DNA of 64,000 bases, taken from NCBI RefSeq assembly GCF_036379515.1, contig NZ_DASVGN010000025.1, positions 32,512 through 96,511 of the forward strand. Reading direction: 5' to 3'. How positions within the stretch are numbered: position 1 is the stretch's first letter; every line of letters begins with the position of its first letter. This document shows positions 9,291 through 18,812 of the stretch, in pieces. The stretch comes from Castellaniella sp036379515 (GTDB lineage Bacteria; Pseudomonadota; Gammaproteobacteria; Burkholderiales; Burkholderiaceae_B). The notes below the pieces were generated by a model. It searched no databases. It was not told the DNA's origin and saw nothing but the letters and a program-made list of their open reading frames with translations. Both the position numbers and the translations under genes were made by a program.

Positions 9291-9431
9291 CTAGGCTCGG
9301 CAACCGGTCGCTAGCAGCAGTAGGCCCGACAGGGCCAGAAGAGGACGCGCGGTTTGCCGCGGGTGAAGGCGCACACAGCCGGCTGCAGAGGCCTGCAGGC
9401 TGGCGGTAGAAAAGGTGCGCGTCGCGTTCAT
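9291..9431 (-). CDS. Possible leucine-rich leader peptide upstream of leuA
   Basis: A 46-codon reading frame ends 90 bases before the leuA start. Near its end it carries four consecutive leucine codons, CTA CTG CTG CTA (9312-9323), and seven leucine codons within about eleven, two of them the rare CTA. The E. coli leu leader also has a run of four leucine codons. A five-U tract (T5 on the minus strand, 9245-9249) lies between this frame and leuA. I could not draw a strong terminator hairpin in front of it, only weak pairings, and no good ribosome site precedes ATG 9431. The end also resembles a lipobox (LLATGC), but only two residues follow the cysteine. Confidence 0.35.
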   Translation of the reverse strand: MNATRTFSTASLQASAAGCVRLHPRQTARPLLALSGLLLLATGCRA

Positions 9432-9452
9432 GACCATTAGTCAAACATAGTT

Positions 9453-10010
9453 TCATGCACTTGGCAAGGATTTCCGTGCCCTCGCGTCTTCCAACGTGGC
9501 CAGTTGCAGGGCTGCTTGTTGCAGGCGCCTTGCGCGTCCAGCCCGCAGGGCGCGGCTGGCCAGCTGCAGGTCCGCCACGCGCAGTGGCTCGTCGCGTTCG
9601 CGCCAGGCCCAGAGCAGCACATCCAGTGCGGGTGCAGAGAGGCGGTCAGTCATTTGGGTGACCGAGCCGTCGTCCACGAGTTTCAGGCGCACGCGATCCG
9701 CCATGGCGCGCACGGCCAGCGTCAGCAGGTAGAGGATGAGGATCGTGCATAAAATGATCAGCGCCCACCAGAAATACGGGTTGTATCGCTGCAACAGGGC
9801 CGAGGCGTCAGCGCCCATGAAGTGGTTGCCCGTGTAGTCTATGCCTTTGCCGAAGGCCAACAGACGGTTGAGCAGGTCGTACCAGGCCAGCACGATGACC
9901 ACGACCAGAATGGCCGACAGGATCTTGCTGGTGGCCGTCAGTTTGATCAGAATTTTCCCCAGCAGCAGATGGTCCTGGGTGGTGGGTGTCAGCGTCTGTT
10001 CCGGATTCAT
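9453..10010 (-). CDS. Small membrane protein of unknown function
   Basis: A 185-residue protein read from ATG 10010 (MNPEQTL). Two hydrophobic stretches near residues 28-50 and 82-105 are likely membrane helices, separated by a short loop. The C-terminal half is charged and arginine/alanine-rich (DRVRLKLVDDG, RALRAGRARRL). I do not recognise the family. The start is only 20 bases from the divergent rpoN start, so the promoter elements of each must lie inside the other gene or overlap. The frame is open further upstream, but that part lies over rpoN and is not protein-like. Confidence 0.65.
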   Translation of the reverse strand: MNPEQTLTPTTQDHLLLGKILIKLTATSKILSAILVVVIVLAWYDLLNRLLAFGKGIDYTGNHFMGADASALLQRYNPYFWWALIILCTILILYLLTLAVRAMADRVRLKLVDDGSVTQMTDRLSAPALDVLLWAWRERDEPLRVADLQLASRALRAGRARRLQQAALQLATLEDARARKSLPSA

Positions 10011-10030
10011 GAGCCTGATTTTAATTGAGT

Positions 10031-11368
10031 ATGCAATCGCAACCTTTTCTGGGATTGGCTCAGCGCCAGCAACTGAGCCTGACGCCGCAGCTGCGGCAAG
10101 CGCTGCATTTGTTGCAGTGCTCGTCGCAGGAACTTGCGCTTGAAATCGATCAGGCACTGGCGACCAATCCTTTGCTGGAACTTGCGGACGAGGCGCCCGA
10201 GTCAGGCGCAGAGCCGCTTGTGGTCGACGCCTCGCCTTGGGGAAGCGGTCGGTCACACCTTGTGTCGGATGATATCCCGGAACCTGCCGACACACCGGGT
10301 CTCGCAGAGCATTTGTTGCAACAGTTACATGCGACGCGCGTCAGCGAGCGCGATGCGGCGCTGGTCTGGGCGCTGATTGGTGAACTCGACGACCGGGGCT
10401 ACCTGGAATTCGACCCGCAGGTGCTGGCCGAACAGCTGCCTGACGGAATCGAGGTGGCTGATGCTGAATGGCGGGTGGCGCTGCGTCTGCTGCAGTCGTT
10501 CGACCCGGCGGGAGTCGCGGCGCGCGACCTGCCTGAATGCCTGCGTTTGCAGTTGCATGTGCGACATGCCGAGTGGTCAAAACCCCTGCTGGATCTGGCG
10601 GCGCAGCTGACGGAACACCTGGACGATCTGGCGGCAGCCCGTTGGGGGCAGCTGTGTGCCCGCCTGAGGTGCGACCGCGAGTCGCTGGAGGCGGCCCGCG
10701 CCGTGCTGCGCCAGCTCGAGCCGCGACCCGCGCGAGCCTGGTCGGCGGAAGCCACGCATTATGCGGTTCCGGACGTCCTGGTGCGGGTGGTGCGGGGGCA
10801 GTGGCAGTGTGTCATGAACCCCGCCGTGGAGCGGCCGATCCGGGTGAGCCCGGGGCTTGCAGCAGATCTCGAAGGCCTGAAGAATGCAGGCGGCCTGCTG
10901 GCGCAATTGCGGGATGCCCGAAGTCTGTTGCAGGGCTTGCAGCAGCGCCGCCAGACCGTGCTGCGGGTGGCGGAATGCATCATCGGGCAGCAGCCCGGGT
11001 TTCGTGAGCAGGGGATGGCGGGGCTGCGTGCGCTGGCCCAGAAGGACGTTGCGCATTTGCTGGAATTACATGAATCCACCGTTTCGCGCGCCGTGCGGCT
11101 GAAATATCTTTCTACCCCGTGGGGGGTGTTTGAATTACGTCAGTTCTTCAGCGCGGCGGTGGCGACGGAATCCGGAGGCGAGACCTCTGCACAGGCGGTG
11201 CAGGTGCTCATGGCCTCACTGCTGGCTGACGAGCTTGCGAGCAAGCCATTGTCGGACATGCGGCTTGCCCAGTTGCTGGCCGAGCGTGGCGTGGTGGTGG
11301 CGCGCCGGACGGTCGCCAAGTACCGCGAGGCGATGGGCGTGCTGCCCGCCAGCCTGCGCAAGTCTTAG
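10031..11368 (+). CDS. rpoN: RNA polymerase sigma-54 factor
   Basis: A 445-residue sigma factor of the sigma-54 class, which recognises -24/-12 promoters and needs enhancer-binding activators. Region I is glutamine/leucine-rich (LAQRQQLSLTPQLRQALHLLQ). The DNA-binding part contains HESTVSRAV and TPWGVFELRQFF, and the RpoN box ARRTVAKYRE lies near the end. ATG 10031 is preferred to TTG 10025. It is somewhat shorter than typical homologues (about 480-500), mainly in acidic region II. The usual neighbours of rpoN (lptB upstream, hpf and ptsN downstream) are absent, so this may be a relocated or second copy. Confidence 0.93.
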   Translation: MQSQPFLGLAQRQQLSLTPQLRQALHLLQCSSQELALEIDQALATNPLLELADEAPESGAEPLVVDASPWGSGRSHLVSDDIPEPADTPGLAEHLLQQLHATRVSERDAALVWALIGELDDRGYLEFDPQVLAEQLPDGIEVADAEWRVALRLLQSFDPAGVAARDLPECLRLQLHVRHAEWSKPLLDLAAQLTEHLDDLAAARWGQLCARLRCDRESLEAARAVLRQLEPRPARAWSAEATHYAVPDVLVRVVRGQWQCVMNPAVERPIRVSPGLAADLEGLKNAGGLLAQLRDARSLLQGLQQRRQTVLRVAECIIGQQPGFREQGMAGLRALAQKDVAHLLELHESTVSRAVRLKYLSTPWGVFELRQFFSAAVATESGGETSAQAVQVLMASLLADELASKPLSDMRLAQLLAERGVVVARRTVAKYREAMGVLPASLRKS

Positions 11369-12015
11369 AAATTCTGTTTCTTGGCCGGGCAGTCGGCGAC
11401 CTTGCCCCAGGCATTGTGGGGCTCACAGTACTTGTTGCGCGCCGCCCAGGCGCACGTTGGGCGTGAGAAGAACCCCACGTTTTCGCAGGCTTTCAGCTCG
11501 GCGTGGAAGGCTTTTTGCCAGTTGGGGTCGTTTTGCGCCAGTGTCGTTTGTTGCGGTGGTGGCGGTGGCGGTGGCACGGTAACGTCAACAGGCTGGACGG
11601 CCTGGCTCCCCAGGTTGCCCACGTTGGCAATGCCCTGCAGGCCATTGCCGCCGGTGCTGTTCATTTGCTGCTGTGCTGCAGCTATGGCCTGGTCCATGGA
11701 AATCGTGGTGGTGGCCAGTGCAATGGGCCGATTTTCGCTGAGCAGGGATTCGGGCTGCAGGTGCCAATCGGTGGGGGCTGGAAGCTGAGGAACTCCGAGA
11801 CGGCCGTCTGCCAGAGGCTGCGGTGCCGAGGCGACGAAAGGCTTGCCGTTGGCATCCAGAATAGGCGTTTTGTGCACCAGCTCTGGGCGCACGGCCTCAT
11901 CGCGCTGGATCTGGGTTGGTCCATGCGCGATCAGCCAGTCGCCCAGCTGCAGTCCCCCCCACGCGGAGGCTCCTGCGGCCAGCAACAGGAAGACGAAGAT
12001 CAGGCGCCAAGGCAT
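11365..12015 (-). CDS. Hypothetical membrane-anchored protein with proline tract
   Basis: A 216-residue protein from ATG 12015, chosen because GAGGAAAC lies just upstream. Residues 5-25 are hydrophobic and would serve as a signal peptide or anchor. A linker includes a run of seven or more prolines near residue 150. The last ~50 residues contain four cysteines (ACENVGFF, RPTCAWAAR, KYCEPH, DCPAKK), suggesting a small disulfide-stabilised periplasmic domain. I do not recognise the family by name. Its stop overlaps the convergent rpoN stop by four bases. Confidence 0.6.
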   Translation of the reverse strand: MPWRLIFVFLLLAAGASAWGGLQLGDWLIAHGPTQIQRDEAVRPELVHKTPILDANGKPFVASAPQPLADGRLGVPQLPAPTDWHLQPESLLSENRPIALATTTISMDQAIAAAQQQMNSTGGNGLQGIANVGNLGSQAVQPVDVTVPPPPPPPQQTTLAQNDPNWQKAFHAELKACENVGFFSRPTCAWAARNKYCEPHNAWGKVADCPAKKQNF

Positions 12016-12054
12016 GGGCAGGTTTCCTCTTCGATCGATGCCAGTAAGCGATTC

Positions 12055-12060
12055 ATTATA
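12055..12060 (-). promoter_or_regulatory. Candidate -10 box for the proline-tract protein
   Basis: The minus strand reads TATAAT here, 40 bases before the start codon at 12015. No good -35 hexamer is seen at the expected distance, so this is only a candidate element. Confidence 0.3.
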
Positions 12061-12126
12061 GGAGAAGCGACCCATACGACGCGGGATGCCTCCTCCGGGC
12101 TGGTATCTGGTTGCATCAATCGCGGG

Positions 12127-13737
12127 TTAGTGTGTCTGCTCACCAAATACCTTCCCCGCGTGTTCACGCATGGTGTGGAATTCAATGTCGGGATAGCGTT
12201 CTTCGGCCACTCGGAGCTGTGCAGGCGAGGTTGCCAGGAAGGCGGCTGCGTCCACCACATCGTGGGCGATGTTGGCGGCGTTGGCATCCATGAATTTTTT
12301 CAAGGCCTTGGGGTCCTTGGATGTAATCCAGCGCGCCAGGTTGTAACGGCTTGGCATGAGCCGGGCGTCGGCGCCATATTCCGTCCTGAGGCGGTGGGCG
12401 ACCACTTCGAATTGCAGTTGCCCGACGGCGCCCAGCAGCAGGGCACCGCCGGCTGCTTCAGGACGAAACACCTGGATGGCGCCTTCTTCGCCCAGCTGCA
12501 TGAGGCCGGTGCGCAGTTGCTTGGTGCGCAGCGGGTCTTTGACTTCAACGGCCTGGAAGAGCTCGGGAGCAAAGAAAGGCAGCCCGGTGAAGGTGAGTGA
12601 TTCCCCTTCGGTGAGCACGTCACCCAGTTGCAGCAAACCGTGATTGGGGATGCCGATGATGTCGCCCGCGTAGGCTTCTTCAACGATCTCCCGGCGTTGC
12701 GACAGAAAAGACACCACGTTGTTGGGGCGGATCTCTTTGCCGTTGCGGGCGATCTTCAGCCGCATGCCGCGCTGGAAATGGCCGGAACTGACGCGGACGA
12801 ACGCCACCCGGTCACGGTGGGCCGGGTCCATGTTGGCTTGTACCTTGAAGACCACGCCTGTGAGCTTGGATTCGTCGGGCAGGACCGTGCGTTCCACCGC
12901 CTGGCGTGGGCCGGGTGGGGGAGCGAGTTCTACCAGGGCGTCGAGCACTTCACGTACGCCAAAGTTGTTGATGGCCGAGCCAAAGAACACGGGCGTTTGC
13001 CTTCCGGCCAGAAAGGCTTCGTGATCAAAATCCGGCGAGGCTCCCCGGATCAGTTCGATCTCTTCGTGCGCCTTTTCGTATTGGTCGCCAAAACGCTTGA
13101 GCAGTTCGGGGTTGTCCAGCCCGTCCACGGTCTCGTCGTCGTCCTGGTGACGTTCCAGGCCGGCACGGAAGACGCGCATGTGGTTGTGCGGAATGTCGAA
13201 GACGCCGCCGAAATGCCGGCCCATGCCGACAGGCCAGGAAAACGGGATGGCGTCCATGCCCAGGTGCGCTTCCACCTCGGAGAGCAACTCCAGCGGCTCG
13301 CGCACCTCGCGGTCCATCTTGTTGATGAAGGTGATGATGGGGGTATTGCGGGCGCGGCAGACTTGCAGCAGGCGGATGGTCTGCGGTTCCACGCCGTTGC
13401 CGGCGTCGATGACCATGAGCGCCGCATCCACTGCCGTGAGTACGCGATAGGTGTCTTCGGAAAAGTCCTGGTGGCCCGGGGTGTCGAGCAGGTTGATCAC
13501 GCAGTCGCGGTATTCCATCTGCATGACCGAGGAAGCGACCGAGATGCCACGCTGCTTTTCGATCTCCATCCAGTCGGAGGCCGCATGGCGGCTGGCCTTG
13601 CGCGCCTTGACGCTGCCGGCGATCTGGATCGCGCCCGAAAACAGCAACAGCTTCTCGGTCAGGGTGGTCTTCCCGGCGTCCGGGTGGGAAATAATGGCAA
13701 AGGTGCGTCGACGGGCGACTTCTGCAGTCAGGCTCAT
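12127..13737 (-). CDS. prfC: Peptide chain release factor 3
   Basis: A 536-residue translational GTPase that recycles RF1/RF2 from the ribosome after termination. The G1 motif SHPDAGKTT is near residue 17, then RGISV, G3 DTPGHQDF and G4 NKMDRE, followed by the beta-barrel and C-terminal domains of RF3. Length fits the family (about 530). It lies 19 bases downstream of the LysE-type gene on the same strand, and rhlE precedes both, so the three may be co-transcribed. Confidence 0.95.
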   Translation of the reverse strand: MSLTAEVARRRTFAIISHPDAGKTTLTEKLLLFSGAIQIAGSVKARKASRHAASDWMEIEKQRGISVASSVMQMEYRDCVINLLDTPGHQDFSEDTYRVLTAVDAALMVIDAGNGVEPQTIRLLQVCRARNTPIITFINKMDREVREPLELLSEVEAHLGMDAIPFSWPVGMGRHFGGVFDIPHNHMRVFRAGLERHQDDDETVDGLDNPELLKRFGDQYEKAHEEIELIRGASPDFDHEAFLAGRQTPVFFGSAINNFGVREVLDALVELAPPPGPRQAVERTVLPDESKLTGVVFKVQANMDPAHRDRVAFVRVSSGHFQRGMRLKIARNGKEIRPNNVVSFLSQRREIVEEAYAGDIIGIPNHGLLQLGDVLTEGESLTFTGLPFFAPELFQAVEVKDPLRTKQLRTGLMQLGEEGAIQVFRPEAAGGALLLGAVGQLQFEVVAHRLRTEYGADARLMPSRYNLARWITSKDPKALKKFMDANAANIAHDVVDAAAFLATSPAQLRVAEERYPDIEFHTMREHAGKVFGEQTH

Positions 13738-13756
13738 GATGATGTGGAGTGGAGAT

Positions 13757-14386
13757 TCAGCTCTTGCTGAACGCGGCCAGCGCCGTGCCGGCGAGGATGA
13801 ACAGGGAGCCGAAGCCTCGATTCATCCAGCGAATGCGGCCGGGCTTGCGCAGCAGCAGCAACATGCGCGAGGCGAGCGAAGTATAGCAACTCATGGCAAT
13901 CAGATCGGTGAACGACAGGGTGGCGCCGATCAGGACGTATTGCAGCGCAAGTGGACGGCTCACGTCCAGGAATTGAGGCACCACGGCCAGCAGGAACATG
14001 GTGCCCTTGGGATTGGTCATGTTCACCAGGAACGCGTGCAGGATCTGGGTGCGAACGGGGTGACGGTCCAAGGGCTGTCCGGCTTCGACCGTGACAGGCA
14101 TGGCGTCGGTGCGAAACTGCTTTACGCCCAGGTACACCAGGTAGAGCGCGCCGATCCACTTCACGACGTTGAAGGCCGTGTCGGATGCCGCCAGCAGGGC
14201 GCCCACGCCTACGGCCACGATGAAGAGCTGGCACTGGATGCCGAGCTGCAGGCCGAAAATGGTCCAGAGGCCTTGCCGGTAGCCGTATTTCAGGCCCGAT
14301 GCCATCGAACAGATGGCCCCGGGCCCGGGCGCAAATGAAATGGCCCAGGACGCCGCAAAGAATGCCAACCAGGTCGAGAGAGCCAT
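13757..14386 (-). CDS. LysE/RhtB family amino-acid exporter
   Basis: A 209-residue membrane protein with about six hydrophobic helices. The opening FFAASWAISFAPGPGAI and the loop GLKYGYRQGLWTIFGLQLG are typical of the LysE/RhtB family, which exports amino acids such as lysine, threonine or homoserine lactone. NMTNPKGTMFLLAVVPQF is the family's second signature. It sits between rhlE (24-base gap) and prfC (19-base gap). The substrate cannot be assigned. Confidence 0.88.
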   Translation of the reverse strand: MALSTWLAFFAASWAISFAPGPGAICSMASGLKYGYRQGLWTIFGLQLGIQCQLFIVAVGVGALLAASDTAFNVVKWIGALYLVYLGVKQFRTDAMPVTVEAGQPLDRHPVRTQILHAFLVNMTNPKGTMFLLAVVPQFLDVSRPLALQYVLIGATLSFTDLIAMSCYTSLASRMLLLLRKPGRIRWMNRGFGSLFILAGTALAAFSKS

Positions 14387-14410
14387 GAATATGCTCCAGT
14401 TCGTCGAAGG

Positions 14411-15883
<1,473 letters not shown>

Positions 15884-15980
15884 GAATAGTGCTCCAGCGA
15901 CCGCCTATCGCTCGAGTCGAGGGATACCAATCGAGGCTGACGAATGAAGAGTGTCTGAAAGGAAGAAGGACGTTGCCGAT

Positions 15981-15997
15981 ACAAGGTTCAACCTTGT
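15981..15997. repeat. Short palindrome in the rhlE leader
   Basis: ACAAGGTT-C-AACCTTGT, perfect 8-base arms with a one-base centre, lies about 98 bases upstream of the rhlE start within its presumed 5' untranslated region. It could be an operator or an RNA element; with a one-base loop the DNA form is more plausible. Confidence 0.4.
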
Positions 15998-16047
15998 GCT
16001 CGTATCCCTTTGACGCGCAGCGACTGGTAGGCGGCGCGAAGCCCACA

Positions 16048-16078
16048 ATTATAGCGCGTGAGTGCCCATTGGAGGCAA
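16048..16078 (-). promoter_or_regulatory. Candidate sigma-70 promoter of rhlE
   Basis: On the minus strand TTGCCT (16073-16078) is followed after 19 bases by a perfect TATAAT (16048-16053). This would give a leader of about 155 bases before rhlE. The element overlaps the end of the neighbouring same-strand gene only slightly. Spacing is longer than the optimal 17. Confidence 0.4.
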
Positions 16079-16085
16079 GGCGGAT

Positions 16086-16613
16086 TCAGCGTGGATCGTT
16101 CGAGTGAATCTGCAGGGCTTCCAGAAAGCGGGAAACCATGTTGTAGGCGGCGATGACTGCAGTCAGTTCGACGAGATCCTGCGCCCCGAACTGCTCCCGT
16201 ACTGCCTGAAATACCGGATCGGCGACCTGGATCTCACGCGTCATGGCATCGGTATAAGCCAACGCGGCGTTTTGCCTTGCGTTGAACAGCAACGCCGGCG
16301 GTGTTGCTTGGGCAAGGGCCTCGATTTGTGCGTCGTCGAGGCCCTCGCGTCGCGCGATGGGCGCATGCTGATCGGCCTCGTAGGGCGCGTGGTTCAGGTG
16401 CGCAATGCGCATGATCACCATTTCGCGGATGGCGGCGTTCAGCTGGGTTTGCTGGCGGATGGCGGTCAGGTACCGCAGCCAGCCTTCGGCCACGGGCACG
16501 CTGTGCAGCAGCATCTGGTAGAGGTGCAGCACGCTGCCGCGTTCGGCCACGATGCGTTGAGCCAGTTGGGCGGCAGCCGGTGCGGTGAGGTCTGCATATT
16601 CGATTCGGGCCAT
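16086..16613 (-). CDS. Carboxymuconolactone decarboxylase/AhpD-like family protein
   Basis: A 175-residue helical protein from ATG 16613, which has AAAGGAA just upstream. The core NAAIREMVIMRIAHLNHAPYE resembles the CMD/AhpD fold (usual pattern REhxhhhxxxxxxxxYEWxxH). The redox CxxC found in AhpD is missing here. Proteins of this type act as gamma-carboxymuconolactone decarboxylases, peroxidase partners or unknown enzymes, so no reaction can be assigned. It is divergent from the GST gene. Confidence 0.75.
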   Translation of the reverse strand: MARIEYADLTAPAAAQLAQRIVAERGSVLHLYQMLLHSVPVAEGWLRYLTAIRQQTQLNAAIREMVIMRIAHLNHAPYEADQHAPIARREGLDDAQIEALAQATPPALLFNARQNAALAYTDAMTREIQVADPVFQAVREQFGAQDLVELTAVIAAYNMVSRFLEALQIHSNDPR

Positions 16614-16670
16614 CAGGGGTTCCTTTCTGCACTGGTCGGTGCGCTGAAGATATGGTAACAATAAGGCTGG

Positions 16671-16692
16671 GCGTGCTGTGGTGATAGCACGC
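16671..16692. promoter_or_regulatory. Inverted repeat between divergent genes, candidate operator
   Basis: GCGTGCT and AGCACGC form perfect 7-base arms around an 8-base spacer in the 108-base gap between the AhpD-like and GST genes. The size and position fit a dimeric repressor site, but no regulator gene is adjacent. Confidence 0.35.
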
Positions 16693-16721
16693 GTGGGTTT
16701 GGCTTTTGGGCAAAGACTGGA

Positions 16722-17333
16722 ATGACGATGAAATTATTTGGTTCGGTGACCTCGCCCTATGCTCGCAAGTGCCTTGTGGTGGCGCATGAGCTGGGGCTCT
16801 TCGATCAGCTGCAGGTGAAGATGCTTTCAACTGGCCCCACGACACACAATGCCGAGCTGATGCAAGTGAACCCTCTGTGCAAGCTGCCGACCCTGATGAC
16901 CGATGACGGGATGGTGTTGTACGACAGCCGTGTCATCAGCGATTATCTGAATGAGAAGGCGGGCGGCTCGCTGGTTCCCAAGGATGCAAGCCGGTGGCAG
17001 GTGCGTGTGACGCAATCGCTGGCAGACGGCGTCCTGGATGCGGCCTTGCTGATGCGCTACGAGGTTGCGCTTCGGCCGGCTGAGTTTCGTTGGGACGCCT
17101 GGAGCCAGGGCCAGCAAGAAAAGGTCCTGAGCGCGCTCGATCAAGTGGAGCGGACGGCGGCTCAGTGCCTCGCCGGGGTTGATCTCGGGACGATTGGCCT
17201 GGCCTGCGCGCTCAGCTACCTCGACCTGCGATTTGCCGACCTGGGCTGGCGCCGCACGCGCCCGGCGTTGGATGCCTGGATGGCTTCGTTCAGCCAGCGC
17301 GCCTCGATGCAGGCGACCGCCTTCAAGAGCTGA
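16722..17333 (+). CDS. Glutathione S-transferase family protein
   Basis: A 203-residue cytosolic protein. The N-terminal thioredoxin-like domain starts MKLFGSVTSPYARKC, has the cis-proline region CKLPTLMTDDG and the glutathione-binding YDSRVISDYL. A helical C-terminal domain follows from about residue 85. ATG 16728 is an equally possible start. The family conjugates or reduces electrophiles; the substrate is unknown. No operon partner: both neighbours are on the other strand. Confidence 0.88.
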   Translation: MTMKLFGSVTSPYARKCLVVAHELGLFDQLQVKMLSTGPTTHNAELMQVNPLCKLPTLMTDDGMVLYDSRVISDYLNEKAGGSLVPKDASRWQVRVTQSLADGVLDAALLMRYEVALRPAEFRWDAWSQGQQEKVLSALDQVERTAAQCLAGVDLGTIGLACALSYLDLRFADLGWRRTRPALDAWMASFSQRASMQATAFKS

Positions 17334-17360
17334 CTGGCGGCTATCCGCTCGCTTGCTGGA

Positions 17361-18812
17361 TCACAGAATGTCGAACAAGGATTGGGCCATCTGGCCCACC
17401 AGCAGGTCGCGCCGGGCGTCGGCGGGTACGTGGCCCCCGGCATGCGACCATTCCGGATGGCTGCGGGCTTCGCGCAGGATGGCCTGTATCCCTGGTGGCA
17501 GGCGATTCTGGGCAATTGCGGGTTGGGCCGGATCTGGAGCCGCCGCGCTGGTTGCCTCCGGCAGGGCTGCGTCTTCGGGCGGCATCAGGTTGGCCTCGAT
17601 GGGCCGCAGGGCGGCGTGGCCACGTGTTTCCAGTGCGCGGATGAGGGCGATCTGCCGCAGGCCCAGCAGGTGCAGGACGGCGTCGTCCACGGTGAGTTCA
17701 GTGTGGCCGGCCATGAGACTCATCAAGCGTTTCCCCCACTGATTGGCGCCTTGCCAGGCCCCTCCGATGGCGGCGCCCAGAATCGTCGCCGTCCCCAGGC
17801 TCAGGCCGCCAGTAAAGACATCCAGGGTGGCGCCGGCCATGGCTCCGGTCGCCAGTCCTTTGCTGAGCTGGACACCGAAGACGCGCAGCGTCTGGGGGCT
17901 GAACAGATCCATGCCCCAGCGTTCGCCCTCCAGCGGCAAGGGGTGGTGCGGGAAAGTGGCTTTGCTGAAACGATAGCGCTTGAGCAGTGCGTGCACGCAG
18001 TCCTGCTCGCGATCGCGCATGCGCGTGCGTAGCGACCGTGTCAGGGCGGCGATGTCGGAGGGGGCTTGCGAGCAGGGCAGGCGCAGCGAGGCAGCATCCA
18101 TGAGCAGTTCGGCCACCAGGCGGGTGGCGTCGCGCAGTCGCTGCAACCGTTGTTGAACCAGGTCGGCACGCAGGGTCTGCAAGGTGGCGGCATGCTGATC
18201 GAGCATGAGGACGAGCCTGTCCAGCAGCTGGGCTTCGCCGTCGAGCGCGGGGGCCACCGTGTCGAAATCCACGCTGGTGTGCAGCCCCAGGCGAGCCAGC
18301 GCTTCGCGCCAGGTGTCGGGATGGGCTTGTGCGCTGAGCGTGAAGTTCAGGACAGGCAGGATGGGGCGCCCGCAGGCTGCGATCAGCTGGAGTTCGTCCT
18401 TGTGCTTGGGGAGCACCGGGTCGCGGGCATCGATGACGTACAGGGCCGCATGGGCATCACGGACCGCAGAGAGCACGCGGCATTCCTGTTCGAAGCGGCC
18501 CGCCGATTCGGGGCTGTCCAGAAGGCGCTGGATGCGCTCTGGGCCGTCGGGCCGCTCGCCGTCTGGAATGAGTTGTTCCAGGTAGTCCAGGGCGCCCATG
18601 GCGTCTTCCAGCCCCGGGGTGTCGCGCAGGATCAGGATGGGCTGCCCGTCCTGAGTGATCAGTTGAGTGCTTTCGACGTGGCGGGTGGTGCCGGGGCTAT
18701 CGGCAACTTCACCGAAGTGTTCGTCGCGCAGCAGCGTGCGCATGAGCGAGGTCTTGCCGGTGTTGGTATGGCCGACGATGGCCAGGTCGATGGGGATCAG
18801 GGAATCAGTCAT
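17361..18812 (-). CDS. GTPase with DUF3482 domain
   Basis: A 483-residue protein from ATG 18812. The N-terminal Ras-like G domain has G1 GHTNTGKT at residues 14-21 and G3 DTPGLED near 63. Its G4 motif is not canonical NKxD (LNFTLS at about the right place). The C-terminal DUF3482 part includes a glycine-rich stretch of small residues (LATGAMAGATLDVFTGGLSLG) that could insert into or touch a membrane. The start overlaps the end of the upstream DUF2868 gene by eight bases. The two families commonly occur as a pair. Function unknown; a role at the cell envelope is inferred from the partner. Confidence 0.82.
   Translation of the reverse strand: MTDSLIPIDLAIVGHTNTGKTSLMRTLLRDEHFGEVADSPGTTRHVESTQLITQDGQPILILRDTPGLEDAMGALDYLEQLIPDGERPDGPERIQRLLDSPESAGRFEQECRVLSAVRDAHAALYVIDARDPVLPKHKDELQLIAACGRPILPVLNFTLSAQAHPDTWREALARLGLHTSVDFDTVAPALDGEAQLLDRLVLMLDQHAATLQTLRADLVQQRLQRLRDATRLVAELLMDAASLRLPCSQAPSDIAALTRSLRTRMRDREQDCVHALLKRYRFSKATFPHHPLPLEGERWGMDLFSPQTLRVFGVQLSKGLATGAMAGATLDVFTGGLSLGTATILGAAIGGAWQGANQWGKRLMSLMAGHTELTVDDAVLHLLGLRQIALIRALETRGHAALRPIEANLMPPEDAALPEATSAAAPDPAQPAIAQNRLPPGIQAILREARSHPEWSHAGGHVPADARRDLLVGQMAQSLFDIL

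Noticed and set aside
7435..9294. 619-codon open frame antisense to leuA
   Set aside because: It mirrors leuA along its full length; composition (long runs of V, G, H, Q, D) is that of a GC-rich antisense frame, and no protein family features are seen.
9291..9431. Small frame upstream of leuA as a lipoprotein
   Set aside because: The LLATGC pattern is three residues from the stop, so no mature protein would remain after processing.
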